Source of the DNA: Actinomycetota bacterium | GTDB lineage: Bacteria > Actinomycetota > UBA4738 | Length of the DNA: 13,106 nucleotides | Reading direction: 5' to 3' | NCBI GenBank assembly: GCA_005885015.1 | Contig: VAYG01000023.1 | Coordinates: 7,038-20,143, forward strand | Shown: positions 6,808-13,106 of the stretch, piece after piece | How positions within the stretch are numbered: the first letter of the stretch is position 1 | Layout of the letters: every line of letters starts with the position of its first letter | Position numbers and translations under genes: made by a program | Notes under the pieces: generated by a model | Seen by the model: only the letters and a program-made list of their open reading frames with translations | What the model was told of the DNA's origin: nothing | The model's database searches: none

Positions 6808-8093
6808 GCATTATCACGGCGGGGGTCCGGCAGTCCGCGCCGCGCGCCCACGTCGCGACGAGGCAGCGAAGCCCGGTGTGGGCGCTGGCCCGGGCCGAGG
6901 GTGGAAGGCTGGTTCGTCATCCGATCGTGGTGGGCAGCATTCCCTTCTGCGTCGTCACGTTCGTCCTGGTCACCTGGAGCCAGGCTCCTATTCTCTCTCG
7001 CGACGACATCCTGACCGGCCTCGCCCTCCTCCCGCTGGCGGCGGCGGTGCTCCTGGCAGCCCATCTGGGCGCCACGCGGAGCCACCGGCATGGAACCGAG
7101 GACCTCTACCAGGGCACGGTGACCACCGCTGGGCAACGCACCGCCGGTCATCTCATCTCCATCCTCTGGGCCGCTGCGCTGGCGATGATCCTGGTTGTTG
7201 CGGCGATGGCGTACCTCGCGACGCTGCGTCCCGTTGGGCGACCCGATCCGATGGAGCTGGTCTCCGGCCCTATGGTGACCCTGTTGGCCGGTGCGGTGGG
7301 AGTGGCGCTGGCCCGATGGTGGCGGGCCGCCCTGGCCGGTCCGGTCGCCGTCGTCGCCCTGGCCGGGCTGGAGATCTTCCTGGTCTGGCAGACCTCCGCG
7401 GGCCGTCCGGAGAACGATCCCAACCCGATCCGCTGGCTGGCTCCCTGGGTGCCGATCGCGGTCTCCGGCGACCCGCCGCGCGAGCTGGTCGTCCGGCCGT
7501 CCGCGTGGCACCTCGCGTTCATCGCTTCGCTGGCGATCCTGGCGGGTGGGATCGCACTCCTCCGCGAACGCGTCCGAGTGCGGGCGGTGGTGACCACGGC
7601 CGCGGCACTCGCAGTGGTCATCGTGGCCGGGTCGGTCCAAGTCCACGCCCCCACGGCCGCGCAGCGCTCGGCGCAGGCCGACATCCTCGTCCACCCCCAG
7701 CGATATCAGACGTGCCAGACGCGCGGCGGCGTCCGCTACTGCGCCTACCGCGCCTACGCGGGATGGATCGACCGGTGGGCGGCCGCCGTGACTCCGGTCC
7801 TCGCCCGGGTCCCGGCGGAGCGCCGGCCAGGGGACGTCGCGGTCGTGCAGACCCTCAGCGTGTACGGGAGCGATGTCGGCGAAGCGGAGCTGGAAGGGAG
7901 CTCCGCGGCGTCCCAATTCGGCTACAACCCGACCACGGACAACCTCGGCGCCGCCATCAGCCCGGCGAACCGGTGGGGTCGCGGGAAGGACGAGGGGCTG
8001 GACGAGCTCGCCATCGACCCGTCGCCCCCAGGATGTCCGCCTCACCCGGGCCGAAGCCCGAAAGATCCTGGCGGTCACCGACCCATCCGATAG
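6804..8093 (+). CDS. Large ABC permease, N-terminal part (frameshifted)
   Basis: Membrane subunit of the ABC exporter, read here up to a stop at 8093. The GTG start overlaps the ATPase stop (GTGA). About seven hydrophobic segments lie in roughly residues 41-282. After them comes a long hydrophilic region that should be extracytoplasmic, containing two cysteines nine residues apart (Cys304 and Cys313, in TCQTRGG...RYCAY) able to form a disulfide. The last ~20 residues before the stop are Pro/Gly/Arg-rich and unlike the rest, while another frame takes over with ordinary protein sequence. The break lies at a run of five C (8025-8029). With one C removed, the frame continues to 8652 and gives 615 aa. 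This is either an assembly/sequencing error or a real inactivating mutation. The substrate is not recognisable. Confidence 0.85.
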   Translation: MSIITAGVRQSAPRAHVATRQRSPVWALARAEGGRLVRHPIVVGSIPFCVVTFVLVTWSQAPILSRDDILTGLALLPLAAAVLLAAHLGATRSHRHGTEDLYQGTVTTAGQRTAGHLISILWAAALAMILVVAAMAYLATLRPVGRPDPMELVSGPMVTLLAGAVGVALARWWRAALAGPVAVVALAGLEIFLVWQTSAGRPENDPNPIRWLAPWVPIAVSGDPPRELVVRPSAWHLAFIASLAILAGGIALLRERVRVRAVVTTAAALAVVIVAGSVQVHAPTAAQRSAQADILVHPQRYQTCQTRGGVRYCAYRAYAGWIDRWAAAVTPVLARVPAERRPGDVAVVQTLSVYGSDVGEAELEGSSAASQFGYNPTTDNLGAAISPANRWGRGKDEGLDELAIDPSPPGCPPHPGRSPKDPGGHRPIR

Positions 8094-8652
8094 GAAGAAA
8101 GCCGCGAAGACCATCCACGCCGGAGCGCCCTGGGACTACTGCACGTCGGCGGGGCAGGCCCGCGCGGTGGTGGCGCTGTGGCTCGCCGCGCAGGCGACGA
8201 GCGGAACCGAGTCGGCGTACCGGGCCGTCCTTGCTCGCGATCCCTACACGGTCACGGTCACCGGGGCCGGTCCGGACACGGACATCAGGAGCGGCGTCGA
8301 AGAATTGAATGTGTTCGGCGGACCCATGCTGGGGGAGCTCGAGGGCCTCCCGTACCGCCTCCAGATCTTCAACTTCGTGGTCCGATGGGGCAAGGCCGAC
8401 GCTTACTACGCCGAGCAACTCCTGGGCCGTCCCTCAGCGGATGTCTCCCGGGCGTTCTCGAGGTTCTGGGCGCAGCTGACCAGTCCATCGACCTCGACGG
8501 ACGAGCTGGTCCGTCTCCTGGGCCTTCGTCCACTGCCTTCATACGAACAGCAACTCGAGAGGGCCGGGGTGCCGTCGGCGCTGATCGAGAGCGTTGTCAA
8601 GAACCTGACCGATCCGTCCGGCGCGGACCCTTCAACTGTGCCGTGCCGATGA
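8026..8652 (+). CDS. Large ABC permease, C-terminal part (after frameshift)
   Basis: Continuation of the preceding permease in the +1-related frame, beginning PQDVRLTRAEARKIL and running about 208 residues to TGA at 8652. No start codon with a ribosome binding site lies near the break; the upstream part of this frame (from the ATG at 7873) is Arg/Ser/Thr/Pro-rich shadow sequence, so an independent gene is unlikely. The segment is hydrophilic with mixed helices, for example AGQARAVVALWLAAQ and ELEGLPYRLQIFNFVVRWG, and has no clear membrane segment. It would therefore belong to the outer domain of the 615-aa permease. Its stop overlaps the next start (ATGA, 8649-8652), keeping the coupling pattern of the operon and arguing that this frame is the genuine end of the gene. 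I recognise no named domain in it. Confidence 0.75.
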   Translation, partial: PQDVRLTRAEARKILAVTDPSDRKKAAKTIHAGAPWDYCTSAGQARAVVALWLAAQATSGTESAYRAVLARDPYTVTVTGAGPDTDIRSGVEELNVFGGPMLGELEGLPYRLQIFNFVVRWGKADAYYAEQLLGRPSADVSRAFSRFWAQLTSPSTSTDELVRLLGLRPLPSYEQQLERAGVPSALIESVVKNLTDPSGADPSTVPCR

Positions 8653-9398
8653 GGTCGGCGACCCGAATCGCGGACCGGCGAGGCGCTCGCGTCGAGCACG
8701 TCGGCGAGCTGCTCCGGCCGACGATCAGGGCCATGCGATGGACCCCGCCGCTCACCGCGGCCTGCCTCGCCTTCGTCCAGGTCTTCGTGCAGACCCGAGA
8801 CGTCTGCCCTCCCTCGGCGCCGTGCGTGGGCCCGGAGGTCAGGGTGCTGGCCCTGCGAATCGCGGCGATCCTGCTCGCTCTCGGCACCTCGTTCATCCTC
8901 GACGACCCTACGGAGGACACGACCGCTCACCTCCCGACGCCGCTGTGGCTGCGCCGAGCCGTCCGGGTCGGGCTGGCCGCTCCTCTCCTGGCCGTGACGT
9001 GGGCGCTCCTGGTGCCCCTGGCCATGCGATCGTCCGTCGACCCCCGCCCTTTTCCCACCGGCGCCCTCACCCTGGAGCTGGCCGCGCTCACGATCTGGGC
9101 GCTGGCCGTCTCCGCGTCAAGCGCTCGATTCGTGCCCGAGGGGATGGGCGGCGTCGCCGCGGGACCCATTCTGCTGGGCCTCGTCGCCGCGGCGAACTAT
9201 CTCCCGCGCCGGATGGCCCTGTTCGTGCTCGACCCGCAGGACCCCCGGTGGCAGGGGGCACACGATCTCTGGAGGCTCGTGCTGTTCGCCGCGATCGCCA
9301 CCCTCTTGGTTGCCAGTCGCGACCCGGGGCGGGCCTCGCTGCGACGACACCCGCACGCCAGTGTCGCCGGACGTCCCGCTCGGACCGGGGCCCGCTAG
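8649..9398 (+). CDS. Small second ABC permease / membrane protein
   Basis: Hydrophobic protein of 249 aa with about six predicted membrane segments and a short basic cytoplasmic tail. The motif FILDDPTEDTTAHLPTPLW, following the second hydrophobic segment, recalls the partner membrane proteins found beside exporter ATPases in actinobacteria; this is from memory of the family and not verified. The ATG at 8649 overlaps the large permease stop by 4 bp, so it is the last gene of the sigma/ABC operon. The longer frame from 8178 upstream only shadows the large permease. Most likely it forms the membrane channel together with the large permease. The TAG stop (9396-9398) lies inside the -10 element of the rplY promoter. 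Membrane location is secure; the partner role is inferred from context. Confidence 0.8.
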   Translation: MRSATRIADRRGARVEHVGELLRPTIRAMRWTPPLTAACLAFVQVFVQTRDVCPPSAPCVGPEVRVLALRIAAILLALGTSFILDDPTEDTTAHLPTPLWLRRAVRVGLAAPLLAVTWALLVPLAMRSSVDPRPFPTGALTLELAALTIWALAVSASSARFVPEGMGGVAAGPILLGLVAAANYLPRRMALFVLDPQDPRWQGAHDLWRLVLFAAIATLLVASRDPGRASLRRHPHASVAGRPARTGAR

Positions 9399-9401
9399 AA
9401 T
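9396..9401 (+). promoter_or_regulatory. -10 element for rplY-pth
   Basis: TAGAAT (9396-9401) matches the TATAAT consensus in five of six positions and lies 52 bp before the rplY ATG, giving a leader of about 46 nt. No convincing -35 hexamer is seen 16-18 bp upstream. The first three bases are also the stop codon of the preceding membrane-protein gene. Confidence 0.5.
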
Positions 9402-9453
9402 GACCTGCGACCGATCCCGCTGATTCGATCTCGACAGCCCCCGGAGGACCCCC

Positions 9454-10122
9454 ATGGAACGCAAGCTGAAAGCCGAACCGCGCGACGGAACCGGCAAGGG
9501 CGTAGCCCGAAAGCTGCGCGCCGCCGGGCGCGTCCCGGCCGTCGTCTACGGCCATGGGATGGAGCCAATCCACGTCAGCATCGACTCCAGGGAGCTGTTC
9601 CACCTGTTGCACACCGACGCCGGGATGAACGTCCTGGTCGACCTGCGGATCGATCACGATCAGTTCCTGGCCATGCCCCGCGAGGTCCAGCGCGACCACA
9701 TCAAGGGACGGTTCGTGCACGTCGACTTCCTGCGGATCGCCCGTGACGAGAAGATCACGGTCGAGGTGCCGGTGCACCTGATCGGCGAGTCTCACGGCGT
9801 CAAGGAAGGTGGGGTCATCGAGCACCACCTGTGGACCCTCCAGGTGGAGTGCTTCCCGCAGGACGTTCCGACTTCCATCGAGGCGAACGTGAGCCGGCTC
9901 GGCATCAACGAGGCGCTCAAGGTCCTCGACCTGGTCGCGCCGGAGAAGTGCACCATCCTCACCTCGCCGGATGAGGTCGTCGTCTCCGTCGTTCCCCCTC
10001 AGGTGCTGCGGGTGGAGGAGGAGGAGGCCGCGGCGGCCGTGGAGGGCGAAGAGGCCGCTGCCGAGGCCGAGGGTGCCGCCGGCGAGGAGGGGGCCGGACA
10101 GGCCGCCGAGCCCGAGAGCTAG
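9454..10122 (+). CDS. rplY: Large-subunit ribosomal protein bL25, CTC form
   Basis: Ribosomal protein that binds 5S rRNA on the large subunit. At 222 aa it is the long two-domain CTC/TL5 form, with an N-terminal 5S-binding domain (about 1-95, starting ERKLKAEPRDGTGKGVARKLR and including PAVVYGHG) and a C-terminal beta domain (about 96-185, with VEVPVHLIGESHGVKEGG and the LEVECFPQDVP-like WTLQVECFPQDVP). The last ~35 residues are a Glu/Ala-rich acidic tail, common in actinobacterial members. The ATG at 9454 follows GGAGGA (9443-9448) with 5-bp spacing. It is followed 6 bp later by pth, a pairing widely conserved in bacteria. Confidence 0.96.
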   Translation: MERKLKAEPRDGTGKGVARKLRAAGRVPAVVYGHGMEPIHVSIDSRELFHLLHTDAGMNVLVDLRIDHDQFLAMPREVQRDHIKGRFVHVDFLRIARDEKITVEVPVHLIGESHGVKEGGVIEHHLWTLQVECFPQDVPTSIEANVSRLGINEALKVLDLVAPEKCTILTSPDEVVVSVVPPQVLRVEEEEAAAAVEGEEAAAEAEGAAGEEGAGQAAEPES

Positions 10123-10128
10123 GCGAAC

Positions 10129-10734
10129 TTGGCCGACGGCCCCTGGCTGGTGGCCGGGCTGGGCAACCCCGGGGACCGGTACGCGCGCACCCGACACAAC
10201 TCGGGCGCCATGGTGGTGCAGCGTCTGGCGGATCGCCTCGGCGTCCGCCTGAAGAAGGTCCGGTTCCTATCGCTGTTTGCCGCCGAGGCGAGGCACGGAG
10301 GATCGCAGCTTCTGCTGGTCGCCCCGGGGACCTTCATGAACGAGTGCGGGCCGCCCATCGCCTCCTTTGCCCGCAAGCGCGGCGTTCCCGTGGAACGGAT
10401 CATCGCGTGCCACGACGAGATCGACCTTCCCTTCGGCGCGCTTCGGATCAAGCGAGGGGGAAGCACCGCGGGGCACCACGGCCTGGACTCGCTCGTGCAG
10501 GCCCTGCGGTCGCCGGGTTTCCATCGAGTGCGAATCGGGATCGGCCGTCCGGTCGGCCGCTGGGAAAACGTGGACTACGTGCTGGGCCCATTCACCAAGC
10601 GAGAGCAGGATGAGGCGGACGTGCTGATCGAGGAAGCGGCCGACGCCGTGCTCTCCCTCGCCGCCGACGGGCTGGAGGCGGCCCAGTCTCGCCACAACCG
10701 GTCGGGGCCACCCACCGCACCAGGACGAAGCTGA
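10129..10734 (+). CDS. pth: Peptidyl-tRNA hydrolase
   Basis: Cytosolic esterase that frees tRNA from peptidyl-tRNAs dropped by stalled ribosomes. Visible motifs are GLGNPG (Asn13), TRHN (His23, the catalytic base), GTFMN (Asn71) and CHDEIDLPFG (Asp96), aligning with the E. coli residues Asn10, His20, Asn68 and Asp93. The motif normally read GHNG is GHHG here (115-118), so the position equivalent to E. coli Asn114 is His117. The start is a TTG at 10129, six bases after the rplY TAG and in the same frame. Only a weak GAGAG precedes it, so translation likely depends on reinitiation after rplY. No in-frame ATG or GTG is compatible with the conserved N-terminus. Length (201 aa) is normal. Confidence 0.95.
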   Translation: MADGPWLVAGLGNPGDRYARTRHNSGAMVVQRLADRLGVRLKKVRFLSLFAAEARHGGSQLLLVAPGTFMNECGPPIASFARKRGVPVERIIACHDEIDLPFGALRIKRGGSTAGHHGLDSLVQALRSPGFHRVRIGIGRPVGRWENVDYVLGPFTKREQDEADVLIEEAADAVLSLAADGLEAAQSRHNRSGPPTAPGRS

Positions 10735-10807
10735 CATAAGGTCGCCCTGGTGAGCTTCGGCCGTCTGGTCGGCAGCGATAGCAGCTTCGTTAGCGCATGC
10801 GTCGACT

Positions 10808-10836
10808 CTTCCATCCGTCCCCGCTGACCGTACAAT
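10808..10836 (+). promoter_or_regulatory. Candidate mfd promoter
   Basis: TACAAT (10831-10836) is a near-consensus -10 element. The hexamer 17 bp upstream, CTTCCA (10808-10813), matches only three of six -35 positions. Transcription would start near 10843, leaving a leader of about 106 nt before mfd. It lies in the 214-bp gap that separates pth from mfd. Confidence 0.45.
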
Positions 10837-10852
10837 CGGTTGCGGGCCGACG

Positions 10853-10904
10853 AGGCCCGGGAAGACGATCGGCAACAGGCCTGGTTCTGCGAGCCGGGCC
10901 TTTT
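10853..10904 (+). terminator. Terminator-like hairpin in the mfd leader
   Basis: AGGCCCGG (10853-10860) pairs perfectly with CCGGGCCT (10894-10901), followed by TTT (10902-10904). The 33-nt loop contains the self-complementary CAGGCCTG. The stem is strong but the T-tract is short and the loop long for a classical intrinsic terminator. It lies downstream of the TACAAT -10 element and upstream of mfd, so it could attenuate mfd or end a short leader RNA. Structure is seen in sequence; function is inference. Confidence 0.35.
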
Positions 10905-10948
10905 CGTGCTGTCCGGTGCAGGTGTCGGCGAGGCGATGACGAGGAGCG

Positions 10949-13106
10949 ATGGCGACGACGGAGAGCGTGGGGCTCGATGAGATCCTGAAGGAGGCGGGAG
11001 CATCCGCCCCCTTCGAACGGCTGCTGGCTGCCTCCGGTCCGGTCCGGCGGGCCAGCGCGGCCGCACCGGGCCACGCGTTCGCCGCGGTCGTTCTCGCCCA
11101 CGCCCTGGGGGTCCCCGTCCTGGCAATCGGCCACGATCCAAGGGTTACCGACGCCCTGGCCGCGGGAGCCGCCGCCTTCCTCGGCCACGATCGTGTGGTC
11201 CGGTTCCCGGCCTGGGAGTCGTTGCCCTACGAGGGCATCAGCCCCTCCCCTCAGGTGGCCGGGGCGCGGGCCAGGGCAGCCCACCTGCTGCGGACAGCAG
11301 CGGGCCCGATGGTCGTGGCGGCCCCGGTGCTCGCGGCGATCCAGGGCCTGGCCCCGACGCTGGGGACCGAGGGCCCGGTTGAGCTCCGCCGCGGCATCTC
11401 GCTCCCACCCGACGCCCTGGCCGGCCGGCTGGTCGAGCTGGGGTACGTCCGTGTCGACGTCGTCGAGCATCGCGGGGAGTTCGCCGTTCGCGGCGGGATC
11501 GTCGACCTCTTCCCGTCGACGGCTCGTCGCCCGGTTCGCCTGGACTACCTCGGCGGGGAAGTCGAGTCGATGCGGGAGTTCGCCCCGGCCACCCAGCTCT
11601 CGACGGGCCGTGCCGATCTGGCCGAGGTGTATCCGTGCCGCGAGCTGATCACCACCGAGGACGTGCGCCGCCGTGCGGCCGAGGCAGCCCTCGGCTATCG
11701 CGGTAGGTACGCGGCGCTGCTGGATCGGGTCGCGCAGGGCCTGGCATTCGAAGGGATGGAGCAGGCGATCCCCCTCGTGTACGACCGGCTCTCCTCGCTG
11801 GCCGACCTCCTTCCTCGGGAGGGCTGGGTCGTGGTGGCCCAGGCGAGGAGAACGGCGGACCGGGCCGCCCGGATCCTGGAAGAAGCCGACGCCCTGGCCG
11901 AGGCCTCGGGTTGGCCGGGGCCGAGGTCCGTGCGGGAGCTGGAGGCCTCCCTCGGCGCGAAGCAGCGGGTGGAGCTGTCCGACTTCATCGAGCCCGAGGG
12001 AGTGGACCTCGGGATCCACCCGTGGGAACGGCCCGGTCAACGGGAGGCGATGGCCCACCGGGCCATCGAGCTGGACCGTGCGGGGGCCAGGATCCTGCTG
12101 GCCGCGGAGGGCCGGGGGAGCCTCGATCGGGCCCGCGAGGTCCTGGCCGTCGACGGTGCGGGGGGCGACGCGTACGTCGCCATCGAGGCCGACGTCGAAG
12201 AGGGCTTCTGGTTCCGTCCCGAGGCGGACGGGGCCGTGGCGCTGGCCTTGGTCACCGAGGAGGACCTGTTCGGCTCGCGGCGGCACACGCGGGTGGCGCC
12301 CCGGCTGGCCCGCCGGCGATCCGAGGCCACGGTCGTGGAGCTTTCCCCCGGCGACCTCGCCGTCCACCAGGTGCACGGCGTCGGCCGGTATGTGGGGATG
12401 GTCCGGCGCGCCGTGGCAGGCGCGGAGCGCGACTACCTGCTCCTCGAGTACGCCGAGGGCGACAAGCTCTACGTCCCATCCGACCAGGTCGGGGTGGTGG
12501 CGAAGTACGTGGGTGGTGAGGCCCCCCGGCTGCACCGGCTCGGCACCAACGACTGGAACCGAGCCAAGAGCCGCGTTCGCCGGGCGGTCCGGGACATGGC
12601 CGGCGAGCTGGTCCGGCTGTATTCGGTGCGGATGACCGTTGTCGGCCACGCCTTCGGCCCAGACGCTCCGTGGCAGGCCGAACTGGAGGACGCGTTCCCC
12701 TACGAGGAGACCCGCGACCAACTGGCGGCGACCGAAGAAGTGAAGCGCGACATGGAGCAGCCCCGCCCCATGGACCGGCTCATCTGCGGGGACGTCGGAT
12801 ACGGCAAGACCGAGATCGCCGTCCGCGCCGCGTTCAAGTCGGTCATGGACGGGAAGCAGGTGGCCGTCCTTGTTCCCACCACCCTGCTCGCCGAGCAACA
12901 CTACGTGACGTTCAGCGAACGCTTCGCCCCGTTCCCGGTGACCGTCCAGATGCTGTCCCGGTTCGTCCCCGAACGGGACCAGCGACGGGTCCTCGACGAG
13001 ACGGAGCGTGGCAAGGTCGACGTGCTGATCGGGACCCATCGCCTGCTCTCCCCCGACGTCAAGTTCCATGACCTCGGCCTCCTTGTCGTGGACGAGGAGC
13101 AGCGGT
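10949..13106 (+). CDS. mfd: Transcription-repair coupling factor Mfd (5' part, runs off window)
   Basis: Mfd is a DNA translocase that removes RNA polymerase stalled at lesions and recruits UvrA. About 719 residues are visible of a protein usually near 1150-1200 aa. Residues 1 to about 330 form the UvrB-like module, with WESLPYEGISPS and RGGIVDLFPS. The RNA-polymerase-interacting domain starts near 466 (SPGDLAVHQVHGVGRYVG, then DYLLLEYAEGDKLYVP). The translocase domain follows, with a Walker A motif GDVGYGKTE (about 612-622), the VPTTLLAEQHY motif and the DEEQR box at the very end of the window. The ATG at 10949 is the only good start after an in-frame TGA at 10937. GAGGAG (10941-10946) lies only 2 bp before it, unusually close. 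The gene is preceded by its own candidate promoter and hairpin-bearing leader. Long open frames on the opposite strand here are shadows. Confidence 0.96.
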   Translation, partial: MATTESVGLDEILKEAGASAPFERLLAASGPVRRASAAAPGHAFAAVVLAHALGVPVLAIGHDPRVTDALAAGAAAFLGHDRVVRFPAWESLPYEGISPSPQVAGARARAAHLLRTAAGPMVVAAPVLAAIQGLAPTLGTEGPVELRRGISLPPDALAGRLVELGYVRVDVVEHRGEFAVRGGIVDLFPSTARRPVRLDYLGGEVESMREFAPATQLSTGRADLAEVYPCRELITTEDVRRRAAEAALGYRGRYAALLDRVAQGLAFEGMEQAIPLVYDRLSSLADLLPREGWVVVAQARRTADRAARILEEADALAEASGWPGPRSVRELEASLGAKQRVELSDFIEPEGVDLGIHPWERPGQREAMAHRAIELDRAGARILLAAEGRGSLDRAREVLAVDGAGGDAYVAIEADVEEGFWFRPEADGAVALALVTEEDLFGSRRHTRVAPRLARRRSEATVVELSPGDLAVHQVHGVGRYVGMVRRAVAGAERDYLLLEYAEGDKLYVPSDQVGVVAKYVGGEAPRLHRLGTNDWNRAKSRVRRAVRDMAGELVRLYSVRMTVVGHAFGPDAPWQAELEDAFPYEETRDQLAATEEVKRDMEQPRPMDRLICGDVGYGKTEIAVRAAFKSVMDGKQVAVLVPTTLLAEQHYVTFSERFAPFPVTVQMLSRFVPERDQRRVLDETERGKVDVLIGTHRLLSPDVKFHDLGLLVVDEEQR

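Noticed and set aside
8021..8034. Programmed ribosomal frameshift in the large permease
   Set aside because: A C-run is not a typical slippery site with a downstream pseudoknot, and no stop codon lies close to the run to favour slippage. A simple indel is the simpler account.
3597..9398. The insert between prs and rplY as a mobile element or genomic island
   Set aside because: No transposase, integrase, flanking direct repeats or inverted repeats are seen, and base composition looks like that of the flanking genes. Gene order suggests insertion or lineage-specific arrangement, but not a recognisable element.
10750..10827. Small GTG-started open frame of 25 codons between pth and mfd
   Set aside because: No strong ribosome binding site, no recognisable product, and length expected by chance.
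10936..10980. 14-codon upstream ORF overlapping the mfd start
   Set aside because: Its ATG has no properly spaced Shine-Dalgarno, and the peptide is simply the mfd start region read in another frame.
10790..13069. A 759-residue open frame on the minus strand opposite mfd
   Set aside because: It mirrors the mfd codon pattern, is rich in His/Arg/Gly/Pro with no recognisable motif, and the plus strand encodes unmistakable Mfd. High-GC coding DNA commonly gives such antisense shadows. The same holds for the long minus-strand frames opposite glmU and the ABC genes.
1..13106. CRISPR arrays, rRNA genes, replication origin, tandem repeats
   Set aside because: No regularly spaced repeats, rRNA signatures, DnaA-box clusters or extended tandem repeats were seen on reading the window.

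Overview
High-GC DNA (roughly 70% by eye) with dense, mostly co-directional genes, 4-bp start/stop overlaps and frequent GTG/TTG starts. The housekeeping order is ispE - tRNA-Gln - glmU - prs - (insert) - rplY - pth - mfd. This order, together with a CTC-type bL25 and an ECF sigma/anti-sigma pair, points to an actinobacterium (Actinomycetota). The sequence alone does not fix it to a family, and an uncultured or metagenome-derived lineage is possible.

Layout. Bases 1-914 hold ispE (isoprenoid kinase). A tRNA-Gln(TTG) lies convergent to it on the minus strand (918-989). A good sigma70-type promoter (1064-1092) then drives the overlapping pair glmU-prs (1127-3596), which makes UDP-GlcNAc and PRPP. 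After prs the conserved order is interrupted. A secreted YkuD L,D-transpeptidase is encoded on the minus strand (3607-4431). Divergent from it is a five-gene plus-strand operon (4554-9398): ECF sigma factor, zinc-finger anti-sigma with about six membrane segments, ABC ATPase, a large two-part ABC permease, and a small second permease. Each of the four junctions is a 4-bp ATGA/GTGA overlap, so the operon is almost certainly one translationally coupled unit. The large permease is split by an apparent single-base frameshift at a run of five C (8025-8029). Removing one C restores a 615-residue protein.

The housekeeping order resumes at 9454 with rplY (CTC-type bL25), pth six bases later, and mfd from 10949 to beyond the window end. 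The rplY -10 element contains the stop codon of the last ABC gene. The 214-bp gap before mfd contains a -10 element and a terminator-like hairpin that can compete with a smaller upstream hairpin.

The most interesting part is the sigma/anti-sigma/ABC cassette. The plausible reading is that an envelope signal sensed by the polytopic anti-sigma releases the ECF sigma, which transcribes its own operon and so raises levels of an ABC-2 type exporter whose permease carries a large outer domain. The substrate cannot be told from sequence. No transposase, integrase, CRISPR array or rRNA gene was seen. No stretch longer than 300 bases lacks a gene.
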